Shown one piece after another: positions 21,224 to 32,431 of a stretch of DNA of 64,000 nucleotides. Made by a program: the position numbers and the translations under genes. Origin of the DNA: Dyella acidiphila (GTDB lineage: Bacteria > Pseudomonadota > Gammaproteobacteria > Xanthomonadales > Rhodanobacteraceae); assembly GCF_014863405.1 (NCBI RefSeq), contig NZ_JACZZA010000008.1, forward strand, positions 186,001-250,000, read 5' to 3'. The notes below the pieces were generated by a model. It had not been told where the DNA came from. It saw only the letters and a list, made by a program, of their open reading frames with translations, and made no database searches. The stretch's first letter is position 1. Every line of letters starts with the position of its first letter.

Positions 21224-21745
21224 ATGATCCGCATCATCGGCATTGATCCGGGCAGCCAGCGCACGGGTATCGGCATTGTGGATGTCGATGCCGCTGGCAA
21301 GCTGTCGCACGTATTCCACGCGGCACTGGTGGTGGCCGGCGAAGAGAATTTTCCGCTGCGCCTCAAACACATTTTTGATGGCATCAGTGAGATCATCGCC
21401 GCCCATCGCCCCGTCGAGTGCGGCATCGAGCGCGTGTTCATGGCGCGCAATGCCGATTCCGCGCTTAAACTCGGGCAGGCACGCGGCGCCGCCATCTGCG
21501 CCGTGGTCAATCGGGGGATTGCCGTGCACGAATACGCAGCGACCGAAGTGAAGCAGGCGGTGGTCGGCAGCGGCCGCAGCGACAAGACCCAGGTGCAGCA
21601 CATGATCGGCGTGCTGCTCGGCTTGAAGGGTCCGATCCAGGCCGACGCGGCCGACGCGCTGGCGATTGCCGTGGCGCATGCACACACGCGCTCCAGTCTT
21701 GAACGCGTGGGCATTCCGCGCACCGCATGGAGACGTCGCCGATGA
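21224..21745 (+). CDS. ruvC: Holliday-junction resolvase RuvC
   Basis: A 173-aa RNase H-fold endonuclease that cuts Holliday junctions symmetrically with RuvAB. Catalytic acids include Asp8 in [13 protein letters not shown], the Glu in CGIERVF and the C-terminal Asp cluster in [16 protein letters not shown]. Length matches E. coli (173 aa). It overlaps ruvA by 4 nt (ATGA). Confidence 0.97.
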   Translation: MIRIIGIDPGSQRTGIGIVDVDAAGKLSHVFHAALVVAGEENFPLRLKHIFDGISEIIAAHRPVECGIERVFMARNADSALKLGQARGAAICAVVNRGIAVHEYAATEVKQAVVGSGRSDKTQVQHMIGVLLGLKGPIQADAADALAIAVAHAHTRSSLERVGIPRTAWRRRR

Positions 21746-22338
21746 TCGGCCGACTACGAGGCATTCTGGTTTCCAAGCAGCCGCCGTGGCTGCTGGTGGA
21801 AGTAGGCGGTGTGGGCTACGAGCTGGAAGCGCCGATGTCCACCATCTACGACCTGCCGGCCACCGGCAAGGAAGTCACCCTGCTGACGCACTACGCGGTG
21901 AAGGAAGACAGCGTTGCGCTATACGGTTTTCTGCATGAGGCCGAGCGCACGCTGTTCCGCAATCTGCAGAAGGTAAGCGGCATCGGCGCGAAGATTTCGC
22001 TGGCCGTGCTGTCGGGCGTGTCCACCCAAGACTTCGCGCGCCTGGTGCAGGCCGGCGACGTAGTTGCGCTGACCAAGATCCCCGGCATCGGCAAGAAGAC
22101 CGCCGAGCGCATGGTGGTGGAGCTGCGCGACCGCGTGGATGGCCTGGGCGCCAGCGTGCCGGGTTTTTCCGCGGCGTCGAATATGCCGCTCGATCCGGCC
22201 GGCGAAGCCACCGTCGCCCTGCAGCAGCTCGGCTACAAGCCGGCCGAAGTTACCCGGCTGGTGCAGAAGGTCGCCGCCGACGGCGACAGCGCCGAATCCA
22301 TTATCCGCAAGGCGCTGCGCGCCGCACTCGGGAGTTAA
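21742..22338 (+). CDS. ruvA: Holliday-junction branch-migration protein RuvA
   Basis: A 198-aa junction-binding protein. The OB-fold N-terminus is [10 protein letters not shown], helix-hairpin-helix motifs are [16 protein letters not shown] and [17 protein letters not shown], and the flexible linker leads to a C-terminal domain III ([15 protein letters not shown]) that contacts RuvB. ATG 21742 is chosen because the family starts MIGRL; an in-frame ATG 15 nt upstream is inside ruvC. Confidence 0.97.
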   Translation: MIGRLRGILVSKQPPWLLVEVGGVGYELEAPMSTIYDLPATGKEVTLLTHYAVKEDSVALYGFLHEAERTLFRNLQKVSGIGAKISLAVLSGVSTQDFARLVQAGDVVALTKIPGIGKKTAERMVVELRDRVDGLGASVPGFSAASNMPLDPAGEATVALQQLGYKPAEVTRLVQKVAADGDSAESIIRKALRAALGS

Positions 22339-22341
22339 TGC

Positions 22342-24243
22342 GTGGGTCACGATATTCATCAGGGCTTGAGCGAGGGTGAGCTCAGAAAGCGCATGGCCGC
22401 GCTGGCACTCGGCGCTATCGGTGTCGTTTACGGCGACATCGGTACCAGTCCGCTCTATACCTTGCAAACCACGCTCAACTACGAGGGCAGGATGCCTCAG
22501 GCGGACACCATCTACGGTGTGCTGTCGCTGATTTTCTGGGCGCAGATCATCGTAGTGTCGCTGAAGTACGTGGTGTTCATCATGCGCGCCGACAACAAGG
22601 GCGAGGGCGGCATCATGGCGCTGATGGCGCTGGCCCTGCGCGGCGTGCGCGGCAGCGCGCGGCTGCGCTGGCTGCTGGCCATCGTCGGTATTTTCGGCGC
22701 GGCGCTGTTCTACGGCGACGGCGTGATCACGCCGGCCATCTCGGTGTTGTCGGCGGTGGAAGGCGTGAAGGTCGCCGCGCCGGGGCTGGGTCACTGGGTG
22801 ATGCCGATCAGTGCCGTGATCCTGTTCTTCCTGTTCAAGCTGCAGCGGCACGGTACCGATCGCGTCGGCAAGCTGTTCGGGCCGGTGATGGTGCTGTGGT
22901 TCATTGTGATCGCGCTGATCGGCCTGGTGAACATCGTGCAGAATCCACATGTGCTGCGCGCGCTGTCGCCGCACTACGGCTGGGAATTTTTCGTGCATCA
23001 CGGCTGGAGCGCCTTCATGGCGCTGGGCGGGGTGGTGCTGGCGCTGACCGGCGCCGAAGCGCTGTACGCGGACATGGGCCATTTCGGCAAGCGGCCGATC
23101 CAGCTGGCCTGGTTCAGCTTTATTCTGCCGGCGCTGGTGCTCAACTATTTCGGCCAGGGCGCCTTGCTGTTGCGTGATCCGAGCGCCATCGACAATCCGT
23201 TCTTCAAGTCGGTGCCGTCGCAGTTCCTGTATCCGATGATCGGCCTGGCCACGCTGGCCACGGTGATTGCGTCGCAGGCGGTGATTTCCGGCGCGTTCTC
23301 GATGACGCGCGAAGCGATGTCGCTGGGCTATTCGCTGCGCATGCCGGTGGTGCATACCTCGCGCGAAATGTCCGGGCAGATCTTCGTGCCGTGGGTGAAC
23401 ACCTTCCTGCTGGTGATGGTGCTGGTGGCCGTGGTGGGCTTCGGCAGTTCCGATGCGCTGAGCGCGGCCTACGGCATCGCGGTGACCGGCACGATGAGCA
23501 TCACCACCATCCTGGCGCTGTTCGTGGCACGCAACCAATGGGGCTGGCGTCTGCCGCTGGTGATCGTGGTGGGCGCCTGCCTGCTGATCATCGACGTGTC
23601 GTTCTTCTCCGCCAACCTGCTGAAGATCGAAGCCGGCGGCTGGTTCCCGCTGGTGCTGGGCCTGGGCGTGTTCATCGTGATGACCACCTGGCGCCGCGGC
23701 CGCGAGCTGGTGGTGCGCGAGATCAAGCAGGGCGGCCTGGCGCTGCTGCCCTTTATCGAGAACATCACCGAACATCCGCCGCTGCGCGTGCCCGGCACGG
23801 CCGTATTCCTTACCGCCAACCAGAACTCCGTGCCGCATGCGCTGCTGCACAACCTCAAGCACAACAAGGTGCTGCACGAGCGCAACGTGATGCTGACGGT
23901 GGAAATCCTCGAAACGCCGGTGGCCGATGCGGAGGAACGCATTCACTTGCTGCCGATGGACGGCGACTTCTACGGCCTGGAGCTGCGCTTCGGCTTTGCC
24001 GAGGATCCGAACATTCCGCTGGCGCTGTCCAAGTGCGCCAAGAGCGGGCTGCCGTTCGACCTGATGGACACCACCTTCTTCCTCTCGCGCGAAAACGTGG
24101 TGGCGGATGAGCGCCGCCCCGGCATGGCGCTGTGGCGCGACCGCCTGTTCGCCTTCATGTCGCGCAATGCGCTGCCGGCAACGGCGTTCTTCCAGATTCC
24201 CGGCAACCGGCTGATCGAGCTGGGCACGCAAGTGGAGATCTGA
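22342..24243 (+). CDS. kup: Kup-type potassium transporter
   Basis: A 633-aa KUP/HAK/KT family K+:H+ symporter of the inner membrane. The N-terminal segment has [18 protein letters not shown], followed by twelve predicted transmembrane segments to about residue 440, with [13 protein letters not shown] and [20 protein letters not shown], and then a cytosolic C-terminal domain with [23 protein letters not shown] start 3 nt after the ruvA stop. Its insertion between ruvA and ruvB is notable, because these are usually adjacent. Confidence 0.95.
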   Translation: MGHDIHQGLSEGELRKRMAALALGAIGVVYGDIGTSPLYTLQTTLNYEGRMPQADTIYGVLSLIFWAQIIVVSLKYVVFIMRADNKGEGGIMALMALALRGVRGSARLRWLLAIVGIFGAALFYGDGVITPAISVLSAVEGVKVAAPGLGHWVMPISAVILFFLFKLQRHGTDRVGKLFGPVMVLWFIVIALIGLVNIVQNPHVLRALSPHYGWEFFVHHGWSAFMALGGVVLALTGAEALYADMGHFGKRPIQLAWFSFILPALVLNYFGQGALLLRDPSAIDNPFFKSVPSQFLYPMIGLATLATVIASQAVISGAFSMTREAMSLGYSLRMPVVHTSREMSGQIFVPWVNTFLLVMVLVAVVGFGSSDALSAAYGIAVTGTMSITTILALFVARNQWGWRLPLVIVVGACLLIIDVSFFSANLLKIEAGGWFPLVLGLGVFIVMTTWRRGRELVVREIKQGGLALLPFIENITEHPPLRVPGTAVFLTANQNSVPHALLHNLKHNKVLHERNVMLTVEILETPVADAEERIHLLPMDGDFYGLELRFGFAEDPNIPLALSKCAKSGLPFDLMDTTFFLSRENVVADERRPGMALWRDRLFAFMSRNALPATAFFQIPGNRLIELGTQVEI

Positions 24244-24349
24244 TGAGGCAGGGCAGGGCGCGTGCGCCTTGCCCTGGCGTTTCCGGCGGTGCTGCCAATT
24301 CAGGCGCATCGCCATGTACTGCATTGCCGCTTGCCCGCATAATCGCCGC

Positions 24350-25399
24350 ATGTCCGATCACCGCATCATTACCGCCAGCGCCCAGATGGACGACGACGCC
24401 CTGGAAGCGTCGATCCGTCCCAAGCGGCTGGCCGAATACCTGGGCCAGCAGGCGGTGCGCGAGCAGCTGTCGATCTACATCGAGGCGGCCAAGAAGCGCG
24501 GCGGCGCGCTGGATCACGTATTGATCTTCGGGCCGCCCGGCCTGGGCAAGACCACGCTCAGCCATGTGATCGCCAACGAACTGGGCGTGAATGTGCGCTC
24601 CACCTCCGGCCCGGTGCTGGAGCGCGCGGGCGACCTGGCGGCACTGCTGACCAATCTCGAAGCGCACGACGTATTGTTCGTCGACGAGATCCATCGCCTG
24701 TCGCCGGTCGTGGAAGAAGTGCTGTATCCGGCGATGGAAGATTTCCAGATCGACATCATGATCGGCGAAGGTCCGGCTGCGCGTTCGATCAAGCTCGACC
24801 TGCCGCCGTTCACCCTGATCGGTGCGACCACCCGCGCCGGCCTGCTTACCGCGCCGCTGCGCGATCGCTTCGGCATCGTGCAGCGCCTGGAGTTCTATTC
24901 GCCCGAAGAGCTCGCCGCGATCGTGCGCCGCTCGGCGCGCATCCTGGGCATCGCCTGCGAAGTGGAAGGGGCGCAGGAAATCGCGCGCCGCTCGCGCGGC
25001 ACCCCGCGTATCGCCAACCGCCTGCTGCGCCGCGTGCGCGACTATGCCGAAGTGCGCGCGGGCGGACGCATCACCTGCGAGGTGGCACAGGCGGCGATGG
25101 ACATGCTCAAGGTCGATGCCGAAGGCTTCGACGAACTGGATCGCCGCTTGCTTGCCGTAATCATCGAAAGCTTCGATGGCGGACCGGTCGGCGTCGAATC
25201 GTTGGCAGCCGCCCTCAGCGAAGATCGCGGCACGCTGGAAGACGTGGTCGAGCCTTATCTGATCCAGCAAGGGTTTCTGATCCGCACCGCGCGTGGACGC
25301 ATGGCCAGCGCAAAGGGCTGGCGGCACCTGGGACTTACGCCGCCGCCGCGCCAGCCGCAGCCGGCGGATCTGTTCGGCACGGGCGGCCAGGATGTCTGA
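24350..25399 (+). CDS. ruvB: Holliday-junction branch-migration helicase RuvB
   Basis: A 349-aa AAA+ motor. Walker A is [12 protein letters not shown], Walker [12 protein letters not shown], sensor [18 protein letters not shown], and the arginine-finger/winged-helix region includes [21 protein letters not shown] and [22 protein letters not shown] 24350 gives MSDHRIITA; upstream in-frame codons do not match the family. It overlaps ybgC by 8 nt (ATGTCTGA), tying the recombination genes to the Tol-Pal genes in one transcription run. Confidence 0.97.
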   Translation: MSDHRIITASAQMDDDALEASIRPKRLAEYLGQQAVREQLSIYIEAAKKRGGALDHVLIFGPPGLGKTTLSHVIANELGVNVRSTSGPVLERAGDLAALLTNLEAHDVLFVDEIHRLSPVVEEVLYPAMEDFQIDIMIGEGPAARSIKLDLPPFTLIGATTRAGLLTAPLRDRFGIVQRLEFYSPEELAAIVRRSARILGIACEVEGAQEIARRSRGTPRIANRLLRRVRDYAEVRAGGRITCEVAQAAMDMLKVDAEGFDELDRRLLAVIIESFDGGPVGVESLAAALSEDRGTLEDVVEPYLIQQGFLIRTARGRMASAKGWRHLGLTPPPRQPQPADLFGTGGQDV

Positions 25400-25805
25400 C
25401 GAAGCACTGTTCCACTGGCCGGTTCGCGTCTACTGGGAAGATACCGATGCCGGCGGGGTGGTCTACCACGCCAGCTACCTGCGCTTCCTGGAACGCGCCC
25501 GCAGCGAATGGCTGCGCAGTCTGGGCGTGGATCAGCTGGTCCTCAAAGAAACCACCGGCCTTGGCTTCATGGTGCACCGGATGGAGATCGATTTTCTCCG
25601 GCCCGCCCTGCTGGACGATGAACTGGTTGTGACCGTTTCCGTCAAAGAACGCCGTTCAGCAAGTATCCTTTTCGCGCAGAGTATTACCCGGGCGGATGGA
25701 ACCGCGTTGATCCAGGCGCAAGTGCGAGCAGCATGCGTGGATCTGAAACGGATGCGGCCCGCCCCGATTCCGGTCGATATCGCCGGACGGATCGCCCAGG
25801 CCTGA
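25392..25805 (+). CDS. ybgC: Tol-Pal-associated acyl-CoA thioesterase YbgC
   Basis: A 137-aa hotdog-fold thioesterase. The catalytic motif is [18 protein letters not shown], with Asp19 and His26, followed by [12 protein letters not shown]. YbgC acts on short acyl-CoA or acyl-ACP and is nearly always the first gene of the tol-pal cluster. Length matches E. coli (134 aa). Confidence 0.95.
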   Translation: MSDEALFHWPVRVYWEDTDAGGVVYHASYLRFLERARSEWLRSLGVDQLVLKETTGLGFMVHRMEIDFLRPALLDDELVVTVSVKERRSASILFAQSITRADGTALIQAQVRAACVDLKRMRPAPIPVDIAGRIAQA

Positions 25806-25864
25806 TCCCCCTCCGGGCCAAACCCGAACTTAGACATACCCATGTGGTGGAGTAACCCCAAGCC

Positions 25865-26551
25865 ATGAACGGTGGACTGAACGTTTTCGAGATTGTTGCG
25901 GATGCCAGCTGGCCCGTGAAATTCGTGATGCTGGTGTTGATGCTGGGCTCCTTCATGTCCTGGGTGATCATCATCCGCAAATACTCACAGCTGAAGGCGG
26001 CGATGGAAGACGCCGAGAGCTTCGAAGAGCGCTTCTGGTCCGGTGCGGACCTTGCCCAGCTGTTCCGCGAAGTGAGCAACAACGGCGGCGACAACGGCGG
26101 CATGGAGAACATCTTCGAATCGGGCTTCCGCGAATTCGTGCGCCAGCGCCAGCGCCGCGTCACCGACATGCGCACGGTGATCGAAGGCTCCGAGCGGGCC
26201 ATGCGCGTGGCCGGCACCAAGGAAATCGGCGCGCTGGAACGCAACCTGGAATTCCTCGCCAACGTCGGCTCGATCAGCCCGTATGTGGGTCTGTTCGGCA
26301 CGGTGTGGGGCATCATGGGCGCGTTCCAGGGCCTGGGCGAAATGAAGGACGTGACCATCGCCGTGGTCGCGCCGCATATTTCCGAAGCACTGATTGCTAC
26401 CGCCATGGGCCTGTTCGCAGCGATCCCGGCGGTGTGGGCCTATAACCGCTACGCCAACAAGGTGGAGCGCGTGGCCTCGCGCTACGAGGTATTCCAGGAA
26501 GAATTCTCCTCGGTGCTGCAGCGTCAGATCCAGATCGACGATACGAACTGA
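25865..26551 (+). CDS. tolQ: Tol-Pal proton-channel subunit TolQ
   Basis: A 228-aa inner-membrane protein homologous to ExbB and MotA. One transmembrane segment lies near residues 15-38, a cytoplasmic domain with the ERFWSGADL region follows, and two further segments cover about 135-160 (SISPYVGLFGTVWGIMGAF) and 170-195 (ISEALIATAMGLFAAIPAV). With TolR it uses the proton gradient to energise TolA during cell constriction. Confidence 0.97.
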   Translation: MNGGLNVFEIVADASWPVKFVMLVLMLGSFMSWVIIIRKYSQLKAAMEDAESFEERFWSGADLAQLFREVSNNGGDNGGMENIFESGFREFVRQRQRRVTDMRTVIEGSERAMRVAGTKEIGALERNLEFLANVGSISPYVGLFGTVWGIMGAFQGLGEMKDVTIAVVAPHISEALIATAMGLFAAIPAVWAYNRYANKVERVASRYEVFQEEFSSVLQRQIQIDDTN

Positions 26552-26565
26552 TCGAGGGCTCGGTC

Positions 26566-26998
<433 letters not shown>

Positions 26999-27012
<14 letters not shown>

Positions 27013-27940
27013 CGCCAAAGGAACGCCGCTTGCGGTAGTTCTCTCGGCCGTCTTGCACCTGGGTATCGTCGCCTTCCTGTTCCTGGCGTTGCTGCCTTGC
27101 ACGACCTACGAGAAATTCCTCAGCATGGTGGGATTGCCCAATCCCATCACCTGCACGCCGCCGCCGCTGCAGCTGTCCGGTCCGCCGATCGAGGCCACCT
27201 TGATCGGCAATACCGGCGCGCCGCCGCCGAAAGCGGTGAAGGTCAAGCCGATTCCGAATACCGTGCCGCCGCCTCCGGCCGTGCCGCCCCCGACGCCGCC
27301 GCAAGTGACCCCGCCGCCCAAGCCCAGCCAGTTGCCGCCCCCGCCGGAGCATCCGGATACGGTGGATCAGGAGCGCGTGGTGCAGGACGCGTTGCAGAAG
27401 GCCGAGGACGCCAAGAAAGAGCAGGAAGAAAAGGAACGCCAGCGTCAGGCCGAACTGGATGCCCAGGCAGCCAAGAAGAAAGCCGAGCAGCAGAAGGTGG
27501 ATGAGCTGTTCAAACAGCTCGACCAGGCCTCGCAGCAGACGCAGAAGGCCGACAGCAAGGCAAAGCAGGCCAAGCAGCAGCTGGCGGACATGAAGAATGC
27601 GCAGGACAACGGCCAGCCCGACCTGCCGAACGCGGCGCAGCGCCAGTCCGGCACCAATTCCAATAGCACGCTGCTGTCGCAATATCTGGCGTCGATCCGG
27701 AATTCCGTCACGCAGAATTGGCTAAGGCCGGATAACATGCCGAACCAGCCCTGCGTGGTGCACATCGTGCAGATTCCGGGCGGTCAGGTGCTTAGCGCCA
27801 AGGCCTCGCCCAGTTGCCCGTATGATGCGGCCGGCAAGAAGTCCATCGAGGATGCCGTGCTCCGCGCGCAACCGCTGCCCTATCAGGGCTTTGAAAGCGT
27901 GTTCCAGCGCGAAATCGACTTTACTTTCACACCGCAGTGA
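26999..27940 (+). CDS. tolA: Tol-Pal inner-membrane bridge TolA
   Basis: A 313-aa protein with one transmembrane anchor (LAVVLSAVLHLGIVAFLFLALL, about residues 9-29), a Pro-rich linker (PPPPAVPPPTPPQ), a long Lys/Glu/Gln coiled-coil arm (about 115-205) and a C-terminal TonB/TolA-like domain (QYLASIRNSVTQNWLRP to the end). It bridges the inner membrane to TolB/Pal. The start ATG 26999 gives MDDRNAKGTP; an upstream in-frame codon at 26975 is possible. The Pro-rich linker before the helix is unusual compared with the Ala/Lys arm of E. coli. Confidence 0.93.
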
Positions 27941-29271
27941 GCAAGCCCATGCGCAGATCATTTCGATCGTTACTTACCCTCATCATGCTGCTGGCTGCCG
28001 GCCTGATCGTCGGTCCCGCCACGGCACAGACCTTGAACGTGCAGATCGTCGGCGGCGTGAAAACCGCTACGCCGGTCGCCGTGGTGCCCTTCGCGCAGCA
28101 GGGCGGTTCGCCGCTGCCGACCGACGTCGCCGATGTGATCCGCAACGACCTCAACCGCTGCGGCAAATTCCGCTCGCTGGCGGTGAGCGAGATCGTCGAG
28201 CAGCCCAGCCAGGGCTCGGACATCAAGTTCGCCACCTGGCGCCTGCTCAAGCAGGACTACGTCGTGATCGGCCGCATCAAGGATGCCGGCAACGGCATGG
28301 TATCGGTCGAATATGAGCTGTGGGACGTCAACCGCCAGCAGCGGCTGCTGGACCAGGCCATGCCGCCGGCCTCGGTGAGCGACCTGCGCAGCGTGTCGCA
28401 CCAGATCGCCGATGCCATCTTCAAGCAGGTCACCGGCATCCCCGGTGCGTTCTGGACCCGCATCGCCTACATCACCTCGGTGGGTACCGGCGCCAACCAG
28501 TCCTACTCGCTGATCGTGGCTGACTCGGACGGCTACAACCCGCAGGTGGTGGCCCGTTCGCACGAAGCCCTGCTGTCGCCGAAGTGGTCCCCGGATGGCA
28601 GCCGTATTGCTTACGTCTCCTTCGAGAGCGGCAACTCGGCCATCTATATCCAGAACATCTCCACCGGTGCGCGCCAGCTGATTTCCGGGCGCGGCAAGGG
28701 CATCAACAGCGCGCCGGCCTGGTCGCCGGACGGCAGCAAGCTGGCCCTGTCGCTGTCCTATACCGGCAATCCCGAGATCTATGTGATGGACATGGGCTCG
28801 CGCCAGGAGACGCGCCTGACCCGCAGCCTGGCGATCAATACCGAGCCGGTATGGGCGCCGGATGGCCAGAGCATCTATTTCACCTCCGACCGTTCGGGGC
28901 GTCCGCAGATCTACCAGGTGTCCGCCGGCGGCGGCACGCCGACGCGGGTGACCTTCCAGGGGCAGCAGAACCTGGATGCGGCCGTCAGCTATGACGGCAA
29001 GCAGATGGCGATGGTGCAGGCCAACGGGAACGTGTATCGTATTGCCATCGTGGACCAAAGCCTCGGCGGGCAGGTGCGTTACATCTCGCCCGGTCCGATC
29101 GACGAATCGCCAAGCTTTGCACCAAACGCCAGCATGCTGATCTATGCCGCTACCGATGGAGCCCGGGACGTGCTGTACGCCGTTTCGGACGATGGCATGG
29201 TCAGGCAGCGGCTGATGCTGGCTGATGGCGACGTCCGCCAGCCGGCTTGGGGACCTTATCGCAAGAACTGA
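27937..29271 (+). CDS. tolB: Periplasmic Tol-Pal protein TolB
   Basis: A 444-aa periplasmic protein: signal peptide ending near AGLIVGPATAQ, an N-terminal alpha/beta domain with the TolA-binding region (NVQIVGG and AVVPFAQQ), then a six-bladed beta-propeller with repeated WSPDGSRIAYVS, WSPDGSKLALSL and WAPDGQSIYFTSD motifs. GTG 27937 overlaps the tolA stop; ATG 27949 would shorten it by four residues and is equally plausible. Confidence 0.96.
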   Translation: MSKPMRRSFRSLLTLIMLLAAGLIVGPATAQTLNVQIVGGVKTATPVAVVPFAQQGGSPLPTDVADVIRNDLNRCGKFRSLAVSEIVEQPSQGSDIKFATWRLLKQDYVVIGRIKDAGNGMVSVEYELWDVNRQQRLLDQAMPPASVSDLRSVSHQIADAIFKQVTGIPGAFWTRIAYITSVGTGANQSYSLIVADSDGYNPQVVARSHEALLSPKWSPDGSRIAYVSFESGNSAIYIQNISTGARQLISGRGKGINSAPAWSPDGSKLALSLSYTGNPEIYVMDMGSRQETRLTRSLAINTEPVWAPDGQSIYFTSDRSGRPQIYQVSAGGGTPTRVTFQGQQNLDAAVSYDGKQMAMVQANGNVYRIAIVDQSLGGQVRYISPGPIDESPSFAPNASMLIYAATDGARDVLYAVSDDGMVRQRLMLADGDVRQPAWGPYRKN

Positions 29272-29277
29272 ATCGGG

Positions 29278-29310
29278 CCCGGTCGCAGTCGTTGGACTGC
29301 GGCCGGGTTT
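29278..29310 (+). terminator. Hairpin terminator after tolB
   Basis: CCCGGTCGCAGTC (29278-29290), loop GTTG, GACTGCGGCCGGG (29295-29307) with one G-U pair, then TTT. It separates ybgC-tolB from pal, which has a 250-nt leader of its own including an AT-rich stretch near 29420-29437 that could hold its promoter. Confidence 0.75.
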
Positions 29311-29521
29311 CCTAGGAGGGGCCCGGGGCGCTTGCGTGTTCCGGCCAAGGAGGAGTGCGGCAATGCCTCGCTCCACAGCGGCCTTACGCAGTACAATGCG
29401 TGGCTGTAAGTTGAAGGTGTAAGAAAAATAAATAAAACAGCCGGTTCACCGGCGATGACTGTCCCGTAACCGCAATCGTCATTGACTGTCGGAAATCAAA
29501 CCCGTTTGAAGGAACGTCACC

Positions 29522-30031
29522 ATGAATAAGACCGTTCGTATCGCCCTGGTCGCCCTGCTCTGCGTTGGCGCGGCGGCTTGCTCCAAGAAGCAGGAAGTGA
29601 AGCCCCAGCCCACCAACGAAGCGCCGGCCACCGAAACCGCTGCGCCGCAGGGCACCGGCAAGTACACCCCGGCTGACCTCAACACCGACGCTTGCCTGCG
29701 TCAGCGCGTGGTCTACTTCGACTTCGACAAGGACGAAGTGAAGCCGGAGTTCCAGCAGATCATGCAGTGCCATGCCAAGTACCTGCAGGACCGTCCGACC
29801 GCGCAGATGCGCCTGGAAGGCAACACCGACGAGCGCGGTACGCGTGAGTACAACCTCGGCCTCGGCGAGCGCCGCGGCAACGCCGTGTCCAGCGCCCTGC
29901 AGGCCAACGGTGGTTCGGCCAGCCAGATCAGCGTGATCAGCTACGGCAAAGAAAAGCCGGTCTGCCGCGAGCACAACGAGGATTGCTGGAGCAAGAATCG
30001 TCGTGTCGAGATCGTCTACACGGCTGAGTAA
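29522..30031 (+). CDS. pal: Peptidoglycan-associated outer-membrane lipoprotein Pal
   Basis: A 169-aa lipoprotein. The signal peptide ends in the lipobox VGAAAC with lipidated Cys20; Ser at +2 predicts outer-membrane sorting. A short disordered tether rich in Pro, Glu and Ala leads to an OmpA-like domain (about 60-169) with VVYFDFDKDEVKPEF and GNTDERGTREYNLGLGERR, which binds meso-diaminopimelate. It overlaps cpoB by 1 nt (TAATG). Confidence 0.97.
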   Translation: MNKTVRIALVALLCVGAAACSKKQEVKPQPTNEAPATETAAPQGTGKYTPADLNTDACLRQRVVYFDFDKDEVKPEFQQIMQCHAKYLQDRPTAQMRLEGNTDERGTREYNLGLGERRGNAVSSALQANGGSASQISVISYGKEKPVCREHNEDCWSKNRRVEIVYTAE

Positions 30032-30885
30032 TGGTGTTTCGGCTGGCTAAAAGCTTTACGGCCAGTCTCAGCATGGCGGGCGCCTTGGCGTCCGCCATGC
30101 TGTTTATGGCGCCTGTACAGGCCCAGGATTCTCCGATGAGCCTGGCCGACCGGGTTGCCCGGCTCGAGCAGCAACAGCAGAACCTGGACCAGACCCGGGG
30201 CAACCAGGTCAACCAGGTCCAGCAGATGCAGTCGCAGATGCGGGACATGCAGGGCCAGATCGAAGAACTGCAGCATCAGCTGCAGCAGCTGCAGGAACAG
30301 AGCAAGGCCCAATACACCGACGCGGACAGCCGCCTCGGCCGGCTGGAAAAAGGCGCCAGCGCCAATCCGGCTCCGGCCGCCGGCAGCAGCGCGCCAGCGC
30401 CGGCTGCGCCCGCCGCGGCGAGCACGGCCGCGCCAGCCAATGCGGCCACCTCGCCGGCACCGCCTGCGGCCCCGGCCGAATCGGCCGCGCAGAAGACGGC
30501 GGCACTCAATGCCTACAACGCTGCGTTCAAATCGCTGAAGGGCGGCGATTACGTATCCTCGTCGCGCGGCTTCCGCGAGTTCATCGAGAAATACCCGAAC
30601 GACGCGCTGACCCCGAATGCTTTCTACTGGCTGGGCGAGTCCTACTACGCCACGACCAACTACCAGGTCGCCGTGGAAGCCTTCAAGCACCTGCTTAGCC
30701 AGTATCCGCAGAGCGACAAGGCGCCGGACGCCACGCTCAAGCTCGGCTACAGCCAGCTGGAAATGAAGCAGACCGATGCCGGCATGTCCACGCTGAAGTC
30801 GGTCGCGACCAAGTATCCCAATTCCAACGCGGCCAAGCTGGCCCAGGAACGGCTGCGCAGGCTGTCGCAGCAGTCGTCTCACTGA
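30031..30885 (+). CDS. cpoB: Cell-division coordinator CpoB (YbgF)
   Basis: A 284-aa periplasmic protein: signal peptide ending VQAQD, an N-terminal coiled coil rich in Gln (about 30-110) that trimerises in homologues, a long Ala/Pro linker, and TPR repeats (about 150-280) including AFYWLGESYYATTNYQVAVEAF. It coordinates peptidoglycan synthesis with Tol-Pal driven outer-membrane constriction. Confidence 0.95.
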   Translation: MVFRLAKSFTASLSMAGALASAMLFMAPVQAQDSPMSLADRVARLEQQQQNLDQTRGNQVNQVQQMQSQMRDMQGQIEELQHQLQQLQEQSKAQYTDADSRLGRLEKGASANPAPAAGSSAPAPAAPAAASTAAPANAATSPAPPAAPAESAAQKTAALNAYNAAFKSLKGGDYVSSSRGFREFIEKYPNDALTPNAFYWLGESYYATTNYQVAVEAFKHLLSQYPQSDKAPDATLKLGYSQLEMKQTDAGMSTLKSVATKYPNSNAAKLAQERLRRLSQQSSH

Positions 30886-30895
30886 GGCGAAGGCC

Positions 30896-31591
30896 ATGCA
30901 TACGAGTACTCCGGCAAACGTGGATGACGCCACGTCGGCTTCATCGACAGCCGAGCGTTTGCGCATTACCGAGATCTTCCATTCGATCCAGGGCGAAGCC
31001 GATGCGATCGGCTGGCGCACGGTATTCGTGCGGCTTACCGGTTGTCCGCTGCGTTGCGTGTGGTGCGATACCGAGTATTCGTTCTACGGCGGCAACTGGC
31101 GCGACATCGACGACATCCTCGCGGAAGTCGCCGGCCATGCGGCCAAGCATGTCTGCGTAACCGGCGGCGAGCCGCTGTCGCAGAAACGCTGCCTGATCCT
31201 GCTGAAAAAACTATGCGACGACGGCTACGACGTCTCGCTGGAAACCTCCGGCGCCATCGATGTTTCCACGGTCGATCCGCGCGTGCGTAAGGTGATGGAC
31301 CTGAAGGCGCCGGACTCCGGCGAAAGCGCGCGCAATCTGTGGTCCAACCTGGATCATCTGCTGCCGCACGACCAAGTGAAGATCGTGATCGCCAGTCGTG
31401 CCGATTACGAATGGGCGCGCAGCGTGGTGGCCGAGCACGCGCTCGATCGTCGCTGCATGGTGTTGTTCTCGCCGGTGCATGGCGCGGTGCAGCCGCGCGA
31501 CCTGGCCGAATGGATCATCGAGGACAAGCTGCCGGTGCGATTCCAGCTGCAGCTGCACAAGCTGCTTTGGAACGATGCGCCGGGGCATTAG
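30896..31591 (+). CDS. queE: 7-carboxy-7-deazaguanine synthase
   Basis: A 231-aa radical SAM enzyme of queuosine/preQ0 synthesis converting 6-carboxytetrahydropterin to 7-carboxy-7-deazaguanine. The cluster motif is Cys50-x3-Cys54-x2-Cys57 in LTGCPLRCVWCDTEY; GEADAIGWRTVFVR contacts substrate and VCVTGGEPL binds SAM. The N-terminus has about 20 extra low-complexity residues before the conserved RITEIFHSIQGE. Confidence 0.95.
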   Translation: MHTSTPANVDDATSASSTAERLRITEIFHSIQGEADAIGWRTVFVRLTGCPLRCVWCDTEYSFYGGNWRDIDDILAEVAGHAAKHVCVTGGEPLSQKRCLILLKKLCDDGYDVSLETSGAIDVSTVDPRVRKVMDLKAPDSGESARNLWSNLDHLLPHDQVKIVIASRADYEWARSVVAEHALDRRCMVLFSPVHGAVQPRDLAEWIIEDKLPVRFQLQLHKLLWNDAPGH

Positions 31592-31745
31592 TCAGACCGC
31601 ACAGCGCCGCTCTCCGAGCGGGCGGGCGCAAGCGGGCACGGTGTTGTTTCGTTAGTTTCTGATTCTGTTTGCATGCGCCCCGGCCTGTGTCGCCGCCGGC
31701 GTGTTCCGGCCGGTGACCGGCCGTTTTAGCCGTTGGAATTCCATC

Positions 31746-32426
31746 ATGTCAGCATCCAGTCTTCGCAAGGCCGTCATCCTCGTTTCAGGAGGCATGGACT
31801 CGGCCGTTACCATCGCCATCGCCCGCGAGCTGGGCTATCAGGTGCACGCCCTGAGCGTGGCCTACGGCCAGCGCCACAGTTCCGAGCTGGAGGCCGCGGC
31901 CCGCGTGGCGAACATGCTCGGTGCCGTCGAGCACAAGACTGTGCATGTCGATCTGCGCAGCATCGGCGGTTCTGCCCTGACTGCGGATATCGATGTGCCG
32001 GAAGACGGCGGCGAGGGCATCCCGGTGACCTATGTGCCGGCGCGCAACACCATCATGCTGTCGATCGCGCTCGGCTGGGCCGAAGTGCTCGGCTCCACGG
32101 ATATCTGGTGTGGCGTCAACGCCGTGGACTATTCGGGGTATCCGGATTGTCGCCCGGCCTTTGTCGAGGCGTTCGAGCAACTGGCCAATGTGGCCACCAA
32201 GGCCGGCGTGGAAGGTGCGGGCATTCGCATTCACGCGCCGCTGATGGCCATGAGCAAGGCCGATATCGCGCGCGAGGGCCAGCGCCTGGGCGTGGATTTC
32301 GCGGCCACCGTCAGCTGCTACCAGGCCGACGCCGAGGGACGCGCCTGCGGCCACTGCGATGCCTGCCGGCTGCGTGCCGAGGGCTTCCGCAAGGCCGGAT
32401 TGCCCGATCCCACCCGTTATGCCTGA
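31746..32426 (+). CDS. queC: 7-cyano-7-deazaguanine synthase
   Basis: A 226-aa PP-loop ATPase that turns 7-carboxy-7-deazaguanine into preQ0. ATP loop [12 protein letters not shown] at residues 11-22, [18 protein letters not shown], and a zinc site from the Cys of VSCYQ plus [13 protein letters not shown] 31746 gives [10 protein letters not shown]. It follows queE after 154 nt that hold no recognisable gene. Confidence 0.96.
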   Translation: MSASSLRKAVILVSGGMDSAVTIAIARELGYQVHALSVAYGQRHSSELEAAARVANMLGAVEHKTVHVDLRSIGGSALTADIDVPEDGGEGIPVTYVPARNTIMLSIALGWAEVLGSTDIWCGVNAVDYSGYPDCRPAFVEAFEQLANVATKAGVEGAGIRIHAPLMAMSKADIAREGQRLGVDFAATVSCYQADAEGRACGHCDACRLRAEGFRKAGLPDPTRYA

Positions 32427-32431
32427 TTTGC

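Noticed and set aside
17939-21685. 1248-codon minus-strand open frame across aspS, the hydrolase, yebC and ruvC
   Set aside because: It covers four well-recognised genes on the other strand, and its His/Arg/Gln-rich composition is typical of shadow frames in high-GC DNA.
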